From: Orobanche coerulescens
Taxonomy: Eukaryota; Streptophyta; Magnoliopsida; Lamiales; Orobanchaceae
DNA: 64,000 nt
Assembly (NCBI GenBank): GCA_033398695.1
Contig: CM065803.1
Span: 97,328,001 to 97,392,000 of the forward strand
Reading direction: 5' to 3'
The notes beneath the pieces are model-generated. The model was not told the DNA's origin. It did not search any database and worked only from the letters and a program-made list of their open reading frames with translations. Shown here piece by piece: positions 44,173-55,849 of the stretch (positions are counted from its first letter, which is position 1; each line of letters opens with the position of its first letter). Position numbers and translations under genes: made by a program.

Positions 44173-45270
44173 CACACTGTCCCGCTCTGCTCGAATCTCC
44201 TCCCTCATTCCTTCAAACATTGCCTGTAAAGTGTTATCTCTCACTGGGGGTGGAGCAGACTCAGTCTGATCCTCTGTATCAGTCGCCGGGTCTTGAGTAA
44301 GAAGAAGAGTCTCTAAGGTAGTCTGAATAGGAGGCGAGTGTTCACGTGGCTCATCCAAAATAAAACCTCGTCCTCACGGGTGTGCTCGCGCGCCACCCCA
44401 CTGGTCGAAATGAGAGATTATGCGATCGTCAATCGGACCCTGGGGTGCAATGGTAGGTTCGTCATCTGACCAGAGCACACCTGACTGGCGGCATAAAGTG
44501 CAGATCAGAGAGGGATGCTTTAGTCCCATGTTGGTGCCTCCCTTGATGCATTGTAGAATGGACCAGACCAGACATGGGGCCACATCGAATCTAAGACCAG
44601 AAGTGATGGCATAGAGCAGTCGAGCACGAGGCAGTAGGACTGAGCGGATCTGTGAAGTAGGGTCTACCCACGAGCATAGAAAGTATAACCAAGCTCGTCC
44701 TACCCGAATGAGGCGTGAGCTCTTAAAGAAGAAGGCTTCGGACCCCGAAACATGCATCTCCCAAACAGACTCCGGCTGAGTTAGCGCTTCTAACAACGCC
44801 TCACTCATGAGGCTACCCATCGTCATCGTGAAAGCCGATTCATTGACCTTGGGTAGCTCGTATAAACGTCGAATCGCCGCTGTAGAAAAGTCAACCGTCT
44901 GACCGCGGACAATGACCTCTGTACCAATGCCCGATCTCCCCCACATAGGCCCTCCACGAACATGATGTAACAAAGCACGAGTGTAGAATTCGTGCACTAT
45001 AGAAATGACGGCTGGTTCGAGCTGTGCGACGAATTGTAACCAGCCCATCTCGGTGATCATCGATAATAATTCACCGTCTTGAGGGGCGGGAGTGAATCCC
45101 CTCTCCGGAATGATAGGCCGCGGGCAAATCCTTTCATTGAAGAGTCGATGAACCTCTGGGTCAGAAAAATGCTGGAATTGCCCATTTTTCGGGTTTTGAG
45201 AGGGTTCCCCTCTCGAGGGGGATGATCGAGTCGTACCACGGGTGGAGCTTAACTTTATCTTACGGGCCAT
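44173..45270 (-). pseudogene. AthE ORF3 (Athila extra ORF), main part
   Basis: ATG at 45270 opens MARKIKLSSTRGTTRSS; 298 residues run to TGA at 44374-44376. The same frame then continues (DEPREHSPPIQ ...) to the CopA3 site and resumes at 34607. The body holds FNERICPRPIIPERGF, VDFSTAAIRRLYELP and GRAWLYFLCSWVDPTSQI, typical of the additional ORF found downstream of pol in Athila and related elements (a domain annotated as a putative plant transposon protein). Its function is unknown; in some Athila elements this position holds an env-like gene, but I see no signal peptide or convincing membrane segment. Confidence 0.8.
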
Positions 45271-46378
45271 TATGAATTCCTAGAAAATAAATGCAGGATA
45301 TCAGACGACGAAATGGTATAACAAGACACCAACCACAAACTTATAAAGTGTGAGAAACATATACACGGATGTAGCGTTAAAATTCCTCCATTTCATACGA
45401 GAGACATGATGTGAAAATTTAACTTCAAGATAAGCATTAGGGCCAGGGGAATATACTATTCAGATAATAATATTCGTTGCAAAAGATCGATGATGTTTAG
45501 ATCAAACAAGTTTCACTTGGGTGTTACTTCAAACACTTGGCGTGCGTAAACTCAAGTCAAGAGAAAAATAATTATTTGTGAGTTCATTCACCAACAATAA
45601 ATAATTTCGCACTAATCCATGACAATACACGAAACATAATCAACATCAATCGATATTCTTAATATATTTCGATTAAAATATTGCTAGAAATTAGAAGATA
45701 TGCGAGTTCATCAAACAACGGAAGAAAACCGACCCATTTCTCAACCCTCGAAATTATTTCAGCAATTAAACTTAAAGAATATGGATTACCTGGTGTTGGA
45801 TCAAAGATGATGATAAGAAGAAGAGTTGATTTGAAGAAACTAATCTGCGCCGCGGAAGAGGGGATTAGAGAGGGAAACCTGTTTCGTCCGAATGACTCCT
45901 GTCCCTCTCGTTTGAGTTACACTCCTGCTCGGTCTGGAACTTATTAGTTTCAGAAGGGCCTGCGGCCCGTAAGTGTGCTGCAGCCCACGGTACAGGAAGA
46001 ATTTCGTCCGGGGAGGCTAACTGCGTGCCGCGGCTTGAAGTAAGGATGTCGCGGCTCCTGGGCAAGTGCGCCGCGGCCCAGCAATTGCGTGCCATGGCCC
46101 GTGGTACAGCAACTTCGGCCTAGTTTTTTTTTTATGTGTGTTGCGTCCCTTACTTATTGTGCCATGACCCTAACTAGAAATTGGCCCTGGAGTGATTCCT
46201 GCGAAGGGTCTTCAATTGTAATCAAATAAAACACATGAGAAAAGCATAGTAAAGCGAAAATGCCAGAAAAATAGACTCCTAAAATGGAAAAACAACAAAA
46301 ACTAAAATCTACTACTAATACTCGGGTTGCCTCCCAAGAAGCGCTAAGTTTATAGTCTTCAGCCGGACCTTTTGAAAA
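45271..46378 (-). other. AthE spacer with a GC-rich module
   Basis: No gene is visible between ORF3 and the pol remnant. A module of CTGCGGCCC, GTGCCGCGGC and CGCCGCGGCCC words (45955-46110) resembles the LTR array. CGGGTTGCCTCCCAAGAAGC near 46321-46345 is a block that recurs in Athila elements. Confidence 0.6.
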
Positions 46379-46771
46379 TCATGTTGCTTTTCGCAAACAC
46401 CATTTGGACTCCGCAAAGTCCATCGAACCGTTATTACGTATTTTAAATTTTTGACCATTAGTTTTTAACTGTTCGACTTTTGGTTTGGACATCCATCGTT
46501 CTTTACGAAAGCACTTGAACCATAATAACTTCCTGAAACACCCATGTTGCAAATGACTTGGCAACTGTTTCACTTCCGGCTTAGTTTTCTTTTCAACGGA
46601 TGAATTTACGGCGGCATTAGAATTTCTTAATGGTGGGCGAACGGATGATGAAGATGACACATCCAAATGCCTAAGATACGCGACTCGTTCTAAATTTTTC
46701 TTAGATGTCGGAGCAACTAAAACAGATTCTGAACATTCCGATAGAGCTCTCTCGGTGTGTGTCTTTCGCAA
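46379..46771 (-). pseudogene. AthE remnant of pol ends (RT start joined to pol tail)
   Basis: KPEVKQLPSHLQHG near 46560 resembles the start of Athila RT (VELKPLPSHL). Shortly after, KTNGQKFKI near 46460 resembles the pol C-terminus (FKVNGQRLK). Nothing between them resembles RT, RNase H or the integrase core, consistent with a large internal deletion. Confidence 0.55.
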
Positions 46772-47517
46772 AGATATCTAAGCTTTCAATTTGAGAACAC
46801 TTCTCGGCATCGCTTGGATACGGGAGAGATCGAAACACTTTGAATGTTACTTGTTTATCTTGAACCTGAAGCATCAATTCACCCTCCTGAACATCAATAA
46901 GGGTCCTACCAGTGGCTAAAAACGGTCTACCCAAAATAATTGAAATCTCATGATCTTCTTCCATATCGAGCACAATAAAATCAGCGGGGAATGAATTTAT
47001 CAACCCTGACCAGGACATCTTCTATCACCCCTCTAGTATACTTGATGGATCGATCTGCTAGTTGTAAAGAGACCGTTGTAGGCTTGGCCTCCCTAATACC
47101 TAGTTTCTTGAAAATATAAAGAGGCATCAAATTAATACTGGTTCCATGATTACATAAAGCTCTATCAAAGGACGAGTTTCCGATAGTGCACGGTATAGTT
47201 AAGCTTCCTGGATCCTTCAATTTAGGTGGGAGCTTTTTCTGCAAAATAGTGCTGCACTCTTCAGTCAGTGCCACCGTTTCATATTCTTTGAGCTTCCTTT
47301 TATTAGATAAAATCTCCTTCATAAATTTCACATAGCTCGGCATTTGTTCCCAAGCGTCGGCAAATGGGATATTAATATGCAATTTCTTGAAGACATCAAG
47401 AAACTTGGAAAACTGCTTGTCAATCTTTTGCTTTTGCAGACGCTGTGGAAATAGAACTGGTGGTACATAAGTAGGATGAGTGGTTGAGACTGATTTTGAC
47501 TTGGGCTTTGAGGACAT
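46701..47517 (-). pseudogene. AthE protease region
   Basis: Two overlapping frames. The upstream one has FLDVFKKLHINIPFADA, LPPKLKDPGSLTIPC and CTIGNSSFDRALCNHGTSIN; the family reads ALCDLGASIN, so the catalytic Asp is Asn. A frameshift near 47000 leads to FIVLDMEEDHEISIILGRPF, the protease end. The protein is inactive by sequence. Confidence 0.85.
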
Positions 47518-47538
47518 AGTGGTCTCTATTTGAGTGGG

Positions 47539-49007
47539 CTACTCATCATTCACGTTCTCAACGGGGCTGCTCTTTTCTTTGCTACTCTTGGATTGCTTGT
47601 GTAGTTCCTTTCCACTTCGTAATTTAATAGCTTGCACATATTCTTTGGGATTCGTCTCGGTAGTACTTGGTAAGACACCTTGGGATCTAGATGATAATAG
47701 ATTAGCAATCTGCCCCATTTGAACCTCCAAGTTCCGAATAGAAGCGGAGTGATTCTGTAGAGTAGTTTCAGTGCGAGTCATAAATTGACTCGTATTAGCT
47801 GCCATTTGAGCAAGTGCATCTTCTAAAGAGACCTTCGGTGGTTGAGGCGGCTGTTGTTGTGGCTGAGTGAATTGTTCTTGTGGAGGATTGTTCAACGCTT
47901 GTCCGTTCCTCCATGAAAGATTTGGATGATTTCGCCACCCTTGGTTGTAGGTGTTAGAGTACGGGTTATTTTGACGATTTCCATTCCCCACAAACTGAGC
48001 TTGTTCCACCTGAGCTTGCTCAAATGGATTCCTGACTTGACATTCAGCACTAGGATGAGAGCCACTACACCAATTACAAGTTTCCGTGGTACCGGTAGAA
48101 GGAGTGTGTGATAAAACTTGTAGGTGTTGAGTTAAAGCTGCAACTTGGGTCGATAGCGTAGATATTGGATCATTGTCGGAAATTTCCATAACTCGTTTCG
48201 GATTCACACGCTCAGAAGGCCACTGATAAGCATTCGCAGCCATAGCTTCTAGTAAGGAATAAGCTTCAGCCATAGTTTTGCCCATTAAAGCACCCCCAGC
48301 TGCTGCATCTACTAGAGTGCATGTAGAGGCACTCAATCCGTTATAGAATATTTGAATTTGCATCCAATCCAGTAGACTATGGTGGGGGCATCTCCTCAGA
48401 AAATCTTTATATCGCTCCCATGCCTCATGTAGCGACTCCATATCATACTGTCCGAAAGTGGTTATCTCATTTCTCAGTCTTGTTGTCTTTGCCGGTGGAA
48501 AGAACTTGGCCAGAAAAGCTTGTGCTAACTCCGCCCAATTTATGATAGAGCCTGGTGGGAGTGAATTTAACCAGAACTTGGCCTTGTCCCTTATAGAGAA
48601 TGGGAAAAGCCGTAGATGAATGGCATCATCAGTAGCACCATTATTCTTAAATGTCTCACAAATCTCGAGAAATGACGCAATATTAGCATTAGGGTCATCA
48701 TTAGCTAATCCACAGAATTGTCTTGCTTGCACCATTTGAATGATAGCTAGCTGATTTCAAAATTGTTTGCTTGAATAGACGGGCGCCGAATCCCCGAAAA
48801 ATTAGCATTGACCTGTGGAAGTGCATAATCACGGGGAGTCAATGTTGGTTGAACCTGTTGAATTGGGTTATCAATCCCTTGATTTCCACTATTGTCTCCC
48901 ATGGTATCCGGAATCAATAACTCACGTCTTTCCTTCCTATTTTTCCGCAGAGTGCGTTCGAGTTCGGTATCCAAAAGAAATAAACCTTCATTACCAAATT
49001 TTCTCAT
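47539..49007 (-). pseudogene. AthE gag
   Basis: The first 86 codons start at 49007 (MRKFGNEGLFLLD). A one-base frameshift near 48750 leads to the 398-residue main body: FCGLANDDPNANIASFLEIC, RLFPFSIRDKAKFWLNSLPP, AFLAKFFPPAKTTRLRNEI, WERYKDFLRRCPHH and the knuckle CNWCSGSHPSAEC, followed by a Gln/Pro-rich stretch and VQAIKLRSGKEL. A stop at 47539 separates it from the protease frame, which continues in phase. This is standard Athila gag organisation. Confidence 0.92.
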
Positions 49008-49117
49008 GCACTAAACGAATTCCTGAAAGGAAAACAAATGAAACCAAATTTACACAAAAATAAAATAATATTCAAATTAAGACTAGAAACACTGAAATTG
49101 ATATTAGCAAAAACAAT

Positions 49118-49138
49118 CAGTCCCCGTCAACTACGCCA
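49118..49138 (-). other. Primer binding site of AthE (tRNA-Asp type)
   Basis: TGGCGTAGTTGACGGGGACT on the minus strand resembles the tRNA-Asp complement used by Athila (TGGCGCCGTTGCCGGGGA), with a few mismatches. It lies six bases from the 5' LTR. Confidence 0.8.
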
Positions 49139-49144
49139 AACACT

Positions 49145-50452
49145 TGTTACGTATTTTCTGTGAACGCAAGTGCACGTTGTCGTATACAAGTAATAAAGTA
49201 GTTAATAGAGTATCGTTCCCTCGAGGACTAATGTCCAATTTATTGGTATTTCTAATTTTATTTGAACGACCGAAAATTTTGGGGTTGAACAATTATTTAT
49301 AAATAGAGATTGCAATAAACTAAAATAAATAAGAGAATCAATTATATAATAAAAGGAGTTTCAAATAGGAGAAGAATCTAGGATCAAGAATTCACCTCGA
49401 TTAATACAAATTAATCTTGATTTATATGAGTTATGCAATTGCCCAATTTATTAAAAGCGAAGATTATCTAATTTAATCCAATGCCTCTTCCGAGGTCAGT
49501 AGAATTTTCCAACACGAACAATTCACTCTATTCTTAGGTGAGTTATTTCGACATTAGCCAAAATGATCTATAATCTTCTAAATTACGAGCTTCATAATTC
49601 TCATGAGTATATTCCTATCTCATAATATAAAAAGGTTTTCTCCCAATTATCACTACTGAGTTTCCTCTTACGATTCACGTTAAGCAGCTAGAACAATTCA
49701 CTCATCGTCTACACAATTGAAATCATTAAGAACAATCGAGGAAGAAACTCAATGAAAAAGTGAAAAATATCAATAATGTAAAATCAAGAATTAATTAATC
49801 ATAATCTTGATTTCATCTCAATCCTAGAATAAAGGAGTCTAGCCCGACATGCTAGAAAACAACACAAAAATACATGAATTAAACATAAGGTTCGAGAATT
49901 TCAAACACAATTGAAGAACTCGTCCCCTTCCGTGCTCTTGCCTCCGTTCTCTGCCGCTAGGTATTCCACTCTCCTTCGATGCCTTTTTTCTTTCCTTGTA
50001 TCCGCTTTTATAACCTTCTCATCCTCCAAATCGTGTCCCGAGATTTAGGTCTTGTCAGCCTCCAAAACGGCCAAAATTACGAGGTAAAAATAAGTTTCCC
50101 GCCGCTGCGGGCCGCGGCCTGGTGTAAGTGTGCCGCGGCCCTAGTCACTCTGCCGCCCAGTTTTTGGGCGAAAATTCAGCACGAGCTGCGGCCCGTAGTG
50201 AGTGTGCCGCGGCCCCCGGTACAGTTTGTGCCGCGTTACTAAGTGTTGTGCCTGTGACGCGACCCAGATTCGTGTGACGCGGCGCTCTACCGAAAATGTC
50301 GTTTTTTAGCCTGTTTTTCTTCGTTCAAGCTTCAGGACTCTAATTTCCTTCAAAACATGTAAACATCATGCATTAGGAGATCATTTACACAGAATTAAAC
50401 CAAAATAAGGATAAAATAATGACAATAAAGCGCACAAAAATAACATGTAACA
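49145..50452 (-). repeat. AthE 5' LTR (1308 bp)
   Basis: TGTTACGTATTTTC to ATGTAACA on the plus strand. GC-rich array 50101-50284 and TATAAAAG at 50005-50012. It aligns with 31771-33087, with scattered differences and a short gap near 49234. Confidence 0.93.
50005..50012 (-). promoter_or_regulatory. TATA box of AthE 5' LTR
   Basis: TATAAAAG on the minus strand; the presumed promoter of the element. Confidence 0.7.
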
Positions 50453-51600
50453 ACAGCCAGTGGGGCGGCCACATCACACTCTTCTGGAGCCGGCAGTAAT
50501 GATGGTCGTCAGGGCCATACTGCCACTCAAGACGATACAGCCGGCAACGGAGCCGACATGGGTGTTGCAGCTATGATGCAACAAATGGTGAACCAAATGG
50601 CTACGATAGCCCAGGCGGTTCAAAACCCTGCTCGGGCTCGTACTGCTCAGGCCAGAACAGATCGTTGGCTTCAGGATGTCACCAAGATGCATCCTTCTCA
50701 GTTTTGTGGGGCTTTAGACCTGATAGACTGGGAGAGGTGGATCAAGGATATGTCCAAGATCTTTGTTGCTGCTAACTGCCCTGAGGATCGCAAGGTCCCA
50801 ATCACCCAGTATTTTCTGACTGGGGAGGCTACTGATTGGTGGGAGGCAGTTGAGCCTCAGGATCAAATTGCTTCGTGGGCCGAGTTCAGAGACCTTATGG
50901 AAGCTAAATACTGTCCGTGGCCGGTTCTTCAGGCCTGAGTCCATGATTTTTATGATACTCAGCCTCAAGATATTCCGATTTCTCAGGCCATTACATATTT
51001 CAACCGAGAATTGGGCTACGTGAATGCCCAGGTTAAGGAGGAGAGCGACAAGATTTGCTACTTTTCTAGACGGATGAAACCAAAGATTCATAGTTACATG
51101 TCTGGGCTCGCCTGCACCACCCTAAAGGAATATCAGAGTAGAGCTCTTGCTTATGATATGTCCTTGATGGCTAGTGAGGCGGATCGATAAAGTAAGAAAC
51201 AGAAGTCTGTCGGTAACTTTTTGGGTCACAAGAGCGGAGTTCAGCAGAAGCCTCAGTCTGCTAATGTTCCTACAGGCAGTTCGTCTCATTTTTCTGGGGG
51301 CTTCCGAGGTGCTACTAGCGCTCCCACTTGAGTGATCAGATGTTATAACTGTGGCCAGCTGGGCCATAGGAACCGAGAGTGTCCTTGTCCGCAGTTGACT
51401 TGTCATACTTGTGGACAGTCGGGCCACAAGGCTTTGTGATCGTGTGGGGAAGACTCTCGGTGCCCAGGCTCCTTTTCCAGTGCCTAGGTAGCCGAGTGTA
51501 AACCAGGGGTCGTTTGCTCCTTAGTCTCCACAGAGTGTCGGCCGAGGGAGAGGCCGGGTCAGCCTTCTAGAGAGGGAGCTTCTAGTGTCAGCTCCACTCA
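50453..51600 (+). pseudogene. Tek1 gag, main part
   Basis: Continues from 31770. Visible are MMQQMVNQMATIAQAV, WLQDVTKMHPSQFCG, TQYFLTGEATDWWEA, a TGA at 50936, then RRMKPKIHSYMSG and YQSRALAYD. Knuckles CYNCGQLGHRNREC (from 51341) and CHTCGQSGHKAL (from 51402, cut by a stop) follow. Several stops are present (50936, about 51187, 51328 and 51438). Confidence 0.9.
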
Positions 51601-51607
51601 TCCGCGT

Positions 51608-51934
51608 GTGTATGAGATGAGGAGGGACGATGATACGGCGGCTACCATGGCTACAGGTACCGCTCATATCCATTCTCATCCTATCAGTGTGTTTTTTGAT
51701 TCTGGTGTTATGCATTTGTTCATTTCTCTAGAATGTGTGCGCCATTTGGGTCTTGACTATTTGTCGCCTTGTGAGCCTTTCATCGTTAAACTCCCTAGTG
51801 GTGATAGGATCGTTGGTGATCGGGAGATCCGAGATTGTTCTGTGATTATTTGTGAGAGGGCTTGGCTCTCTAATCTTATTGTTGTCAATATTGAGGGTGA
51901 GGATTTGATTCTCGAGGATGATTGGCTCGAGTAG
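51608..51934 (+). pseudogene. Tek1 protease
   Basis: Open for 108 codons with HPISVFFDSGVMHLFIS, so the active-site Asp is kept but DTGA has become DSGV. Then comes LPSGDRIVGDREI and the tail EGEDLILEDDWLE, closed by a TAG near 51932. Tek2 has the intact counterpart. Confidence 0.88.
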
Positions 51935-52048
51935 CATGGTGCGATCATGAACTACCGTACGAGAATCATCACCATGTTAGCCAAGGACGGAACCGAGCAC
52001 TCTTTCACTGGGTGAAAGAGAGGAAACCAGAATGTCGTAATTAACGCC

Positions 52049-53547
52049 TTGAAGGCGATGAGACTCCTGCGGAAGGGGTGTACTAGTTATTGGTGTTATG
52101 CCTTGAAGGCGGAGGATGGTGGGGTTGAGTTTTCATCGATTCCAGTCGTTACTGAGTTCCCAGATGTCTTTCCAGGGTTACCACCGGACCGTGAGGTTGA
52201 GTTCGCTATCGAGTTAGAGCCGGGTGCGGCTCCGATTTCAAAGGCCCCGTATCGCATGGCACCTTCAGAGATGACTGAGTTGAAGAAGCAGTTGAGTGAG
52301 CTTCTTGAGTCGGGGTATATTCGACCGAGCGCTTCGCCTTGGGGCGCACCGATCCTATTTGTGCGGAAGAAGGATGGTTCACTTCGTTTATGTATCGACT
52401 ATCACGAGCTAAACAAAGTGACCATCAAGAACAAGTATCCCTTTCCGAGGATTGATGACTTGGTTGATCAAATGCAGGGAGCTGTGGTATTTCGTATATA
52501 GACATGAGATCGGGGTACTATCAGCTTCGGGTGAAGGAGTCCGATGTTCCGAAAACATCTTTTCTGACGAGATACGGACATTATGAGTTTGTGGTTCGGT
52601 CTAACCAACGTGCAGTTGATGAACAAGGTCTTTATCGAGTATTTGGATAAATGTCTCGTCATCTTCATTGACGATATCCTTATCTATTCAAAGAATGAGG
52701 AGGAGCATGCGCATCATCTGCGTGTGGTGTTAGACATTTTGAGGACCGATCGACTCTATGTGAAGTTCTCGAAATGTGAGTTCTAGCTAAAGGAAGTGAT
52801 GTTTCTGGGTCACGTGATTTCAGCCGAGGGGGTCCCTGTGGATCCACGGAAGATTGAGGCAGTGCTGGATTGGGCACCACCTAAGAATGTGAAGGAGGTC
52901 CGTAGTTTCTTGGGTTTGGCTGGCTACTATCTTAGGTTCGTCGAGGGGTTCTCGAAACTGGCTCGGCCACTTAACAGTTGCTTCAGAAATCTGAGAAGTT
53001 CGTCTGGAATGACGAAATACAGTCGAGTTTTGAGGAGCTGAAGAGGCATTTGACTTCAGCCCCAATTCTAGCATTGCCATCTGGCAATGAGGGTTTTGCT
53101 GTTTATAGTGATGCTTCGGGTCAGGGTCTTGGGTGCGTGTTGATGCAGCACGAAAAGACTATTGCGTATGCATCGAGATAGTTGAGGCTGTATGAGCTCA
53201 ACTACCCTACTCACGATTTGGAGTTAGCGGCAGTTGTTTTTGCGCTCAAGATTTGGTGTCATTATCTTTTTGGCTCAACATGTCAGATTTTTACCGATCA
53301 TAAAAGTCTGAAGTACATATTCACTCAGCGGGAGTTGAATATGAGGCAGAGGTGGTGGTTGGAGTTGATTAAGGATTGTGATCTCGAACCGGGCAAGGTG
53401 AACGTCGTGGCAGATGCCTTGAGTCGGAAACCGGTTATGTTTCGGACGCTTGAGATACTTACGTCTCAATCTGATCTTCAGCGTGATTTGATCGAGTTGA
53501 GTGCTGAGATTTTGTTTCCAGGAGTTGTCGGGCAACTTGTGCTTTAG
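52049..53547 (+). pseudogene. Tek1 reverse transcriptase and RNase H
   Basis: RT blocks are [35 protein letters not shown] (YRELN in Tek2), then a frame change near 52495 and a loss of about 20 bases near 52595 (MPFGLTNAP shortened). The catalytic FIDDILIYS is retained near 52665, and [11 protein letters not shown] follows. RNase H shows [49 protein letters not shown] and VADALSRKP. Stops lie at 52786 and 53179. Confidence 0.92.
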
Positions 53548-54992
53548 AGATTTTGTCGTCGCTGATCGATGACATTAAACTGAAGCAATTGGAGGATCCG
53601 ATGATTATTCAAATCCGAGAGGACATTCTTAAAGGGAAGTCTGCTGGATTTGTGATTCACTAGGATGGTGTGTTGAGATTCTAGAGTTGGCTTTGTATAC
53701 TTAACGACTTGGAATTGAGGTAGAGTATTTTGCGAGAGGCCCATACTACGCCTTACTCAGTTCATCCTGGTTCGAGTAAGATGTTCAAGGATCTGAGGAG
53801 GAACTTTTGGTGGAATGACATGAAGGAGTAGGTCGCACGGTTTGTAGCGAGATGTTTGACTTGTCAGCAGGTCAAAATCGAGCATCAGCGACCGGCAGGT
53901 TTATTGCAGTCGCTTCCCGTTCCGGAATGGAAATGGGAAGATATTTCGATGTACTTCATCACGAACTTGCCGAGATCGAAGTCGGGTATGAATATGGTTT
54001 GGGTGATTGTGGATCGTCTGACCAAGTCAGCACACTTCCTGGGCATCAAATAGATTTGGGGTCCGGAGAAGTTGGCTTGTGTGTTTATTGCACAGATTGT
54101 GAGGCTTCACGGTACTCCGAAGTCTATTGTTTCGAATCGTAATGGTCGTTTTGTATCGCACTTTTGGCAGGCGGTACATAAGGCGTTGGGTACTCGTTTG
54201 CGTCTGAGCAGTTCTTTTCATCCTCAGTCGGATGGGCAGTGGGAACGCACTATCCAGGCATTTGAGGATATGTTGCGTGATTGTGCTCTCGATTGGAGCA
54301 GTAATTGGGAGGAGCATTTGCCGTTGATCGAGTTCACGTACAACAATAGTTGGAACGCATCGATTTGGATGGCACCGTATGAGGCGCTTTATGGGCAGAG
54401 ATGTCGATCGCTGATTTGTTGGAACGAGGCGTCCGGTTTGGTCGGAATCGAACCGGATATCGCCTTGGAGATGAGGAAGAAGGTGGAATTGATTCGAGAA
54501 AGGATGTTACCTGCTCAGAGTCGACTGAAATCTTATGCTGATGTTCGCCGTCGACCTTTGGAATTCGAGGTGGGAAACCACGTTTTGCTAAAGGTGTCTC
54601 CGATGAAGGGACTTTTCCACTTCGGGAAGAATGGAAAGTTGAGTCTGAGGTTTATTGGGCCCTTTGAGATTCTAGAGAGGGTCGGCGAGTTGGCGTATCG
54701 TTTGGCGTTGCCTCCGGCTTTGAGCCACATCCATAGAGTTTTCCATGTTTCCCAATTGAGAGAATATGTTCCGGATCCTAGTCATGTCATCGACTATAGT
54801 GAGATCGATATCGCCGAGGATATTACTTTCGAGGAGCGTCCCTTGAAGATTTTGGAGCACCATGAGAAGCGACTGAGGCATAAGGCCATTCCTTTGGTCA
54901 AGGTGCAGTGGTCGAGACATGGTGTCGAGGAGGCAACTTAGGAGACCGAGGATAGCATGCCTGCTAGGTACCCCGAGTTGTTTGTTCCTTAA
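53548..54992 (+). pseudogene. Tek1 integrase with chromodomain
   Basis: The HHCC zinc region (HTTPYSVHPGS-like, [16 protein letters not shown] near 53856) is followed by the core. The first catalytic Asp is Tyr (SMYFITNLP), the second is Asn (SNRNGRF) and the Glu is present (WERTIQ). The C-terminal chromodomain reads ERPLKILEHHEKRLRHKAIP, LVKVQWSRHG, EEAT. The natural stop is TAA at 54990-54992. Further stops lie near 53830, 54051 and 54939. Integration activity is lost. Confidence 0.92.
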
Positions 54993-55015
54993 GATTCGGG
55001 ACGAAAATTATTTTT

Positions 55016-55027
55016 AGAGGGGTAGAA
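55016..55027 (+). other. Polypurine tract of Tek1
   Basis: AGAGGGGTAGAA abuts the 3' LTR start and follows the family tail TTCGGGACGAAAATT. Confidence 0.87.
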
Positions 55028-55544
55028 TGTAATATCCGCATTTTGTTCCTTTTCCGATATTTTTCATTTTGGTGTATTTTTCATTTTTAGCGACTCGCTT
55101 GTAACCGTATTGATATTTCAAGAATAATTAATACTGAACTTTTTGTCATCCGAGTTTGTTTTGGACTTGTTTTACTCAATTCCGCGTCTAATGTCATTTC
55201 CATCGCGATTTGATACGATTCTCATGATAGTTGTTTGGAACTGCCGTTTTGGGGTTGCCGTAAATCCATCTTATGTTATTATGCATGCTGTGAGATTTTG
55301 TTAGGTGTTTCGATCGTGTATCGTGTGTTTCGGATGTTTTGGGCCATTTTGTAATTTTCCGCAGTTATGGGGTAAATACTAACCTTCTCGTTTCCGAACC
55401 TTTGGGTAGTCGGAATCGCATCTTCTTTAGCGCTCTACGTTCTGTCTCGAACTCGTCGTGAGTGTATCCGTTGGTACACCTTTGTACCCTCCGATCGACC
55501 TTCGTCGAGATGTCGTGCATATCTGACCTGCTGCGAGAGGCACA

Positions 55545-55832
55545 TTACGGCCGAAGCCAGGGATGTTACGGCTGTAATATTCAACAGTTATGGCCGTAAC
55601 TTCTCATTTGTATGGTCATAACCAAGCTTCATTTTTCTTCTTTCTTACTGCATTGATCCAGTGGCGACTTACGGGCATAATATTTACATGTTACGGCCGT
55701 AAGAATTGTTACGGCCGTAACGTTAGAGTGATACGGCCATAAGTTGGTTTCGTTTAGATTCTTCCCCATGGCTATTTACGGCCGTAAAGTGATATACTTA
55801 CGGCTGTAAGTATGTGATGTTATGGCCGTAAC
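55545..55832 (+). repeat. TTACGGCCGTAA dyad array in Tek1 3' U3
   Basis: About eleven copies, collinear with 15873-16192 and more decayed at CpG (ATGGCCGTAA, ACGGCTGTAA). Confidence 0.9.
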
Positions 55833-55841
55833 ATCTGACAG

Positions 55842-55849
55842 TATATAAA
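55842..55849 (+). promoter_or_regulatory. TATA box of Tek1 3' LTR
   Basis: TATATAAA, 9 bases after the last dyad. Confidence 0.7.

Larger units (their letters stand above)
31771..50452 (-). mobile_element. AthE: pol-deleted Athila element
   Basis: LTR termini are TATTACGTATTTTC (31771; TGTTACG in the other LTR) and ATGTAACA (50452). The target duplication is GCAGC (31766-31770) and ACAGC (50453-50457), with one mismatch. On the minus strand it has a 5' LTR, a tRNA-Asp-like primer site, gag, a protease remnant, short pol ends, ORF3, a long non-coding tail, a polypurine tract and a 3' LTR. RT, RNase H and the integrase core are missing. CopA3 is nested in ORF3. Confidence 0.9.

Noticed and set aside
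44374..45270. Host gene encoding an unknown protein
   Set aside because: It lies between Athila gag and the Athila 3' LTR in the same orientation and carries motifs of the known Athila extra ORF.
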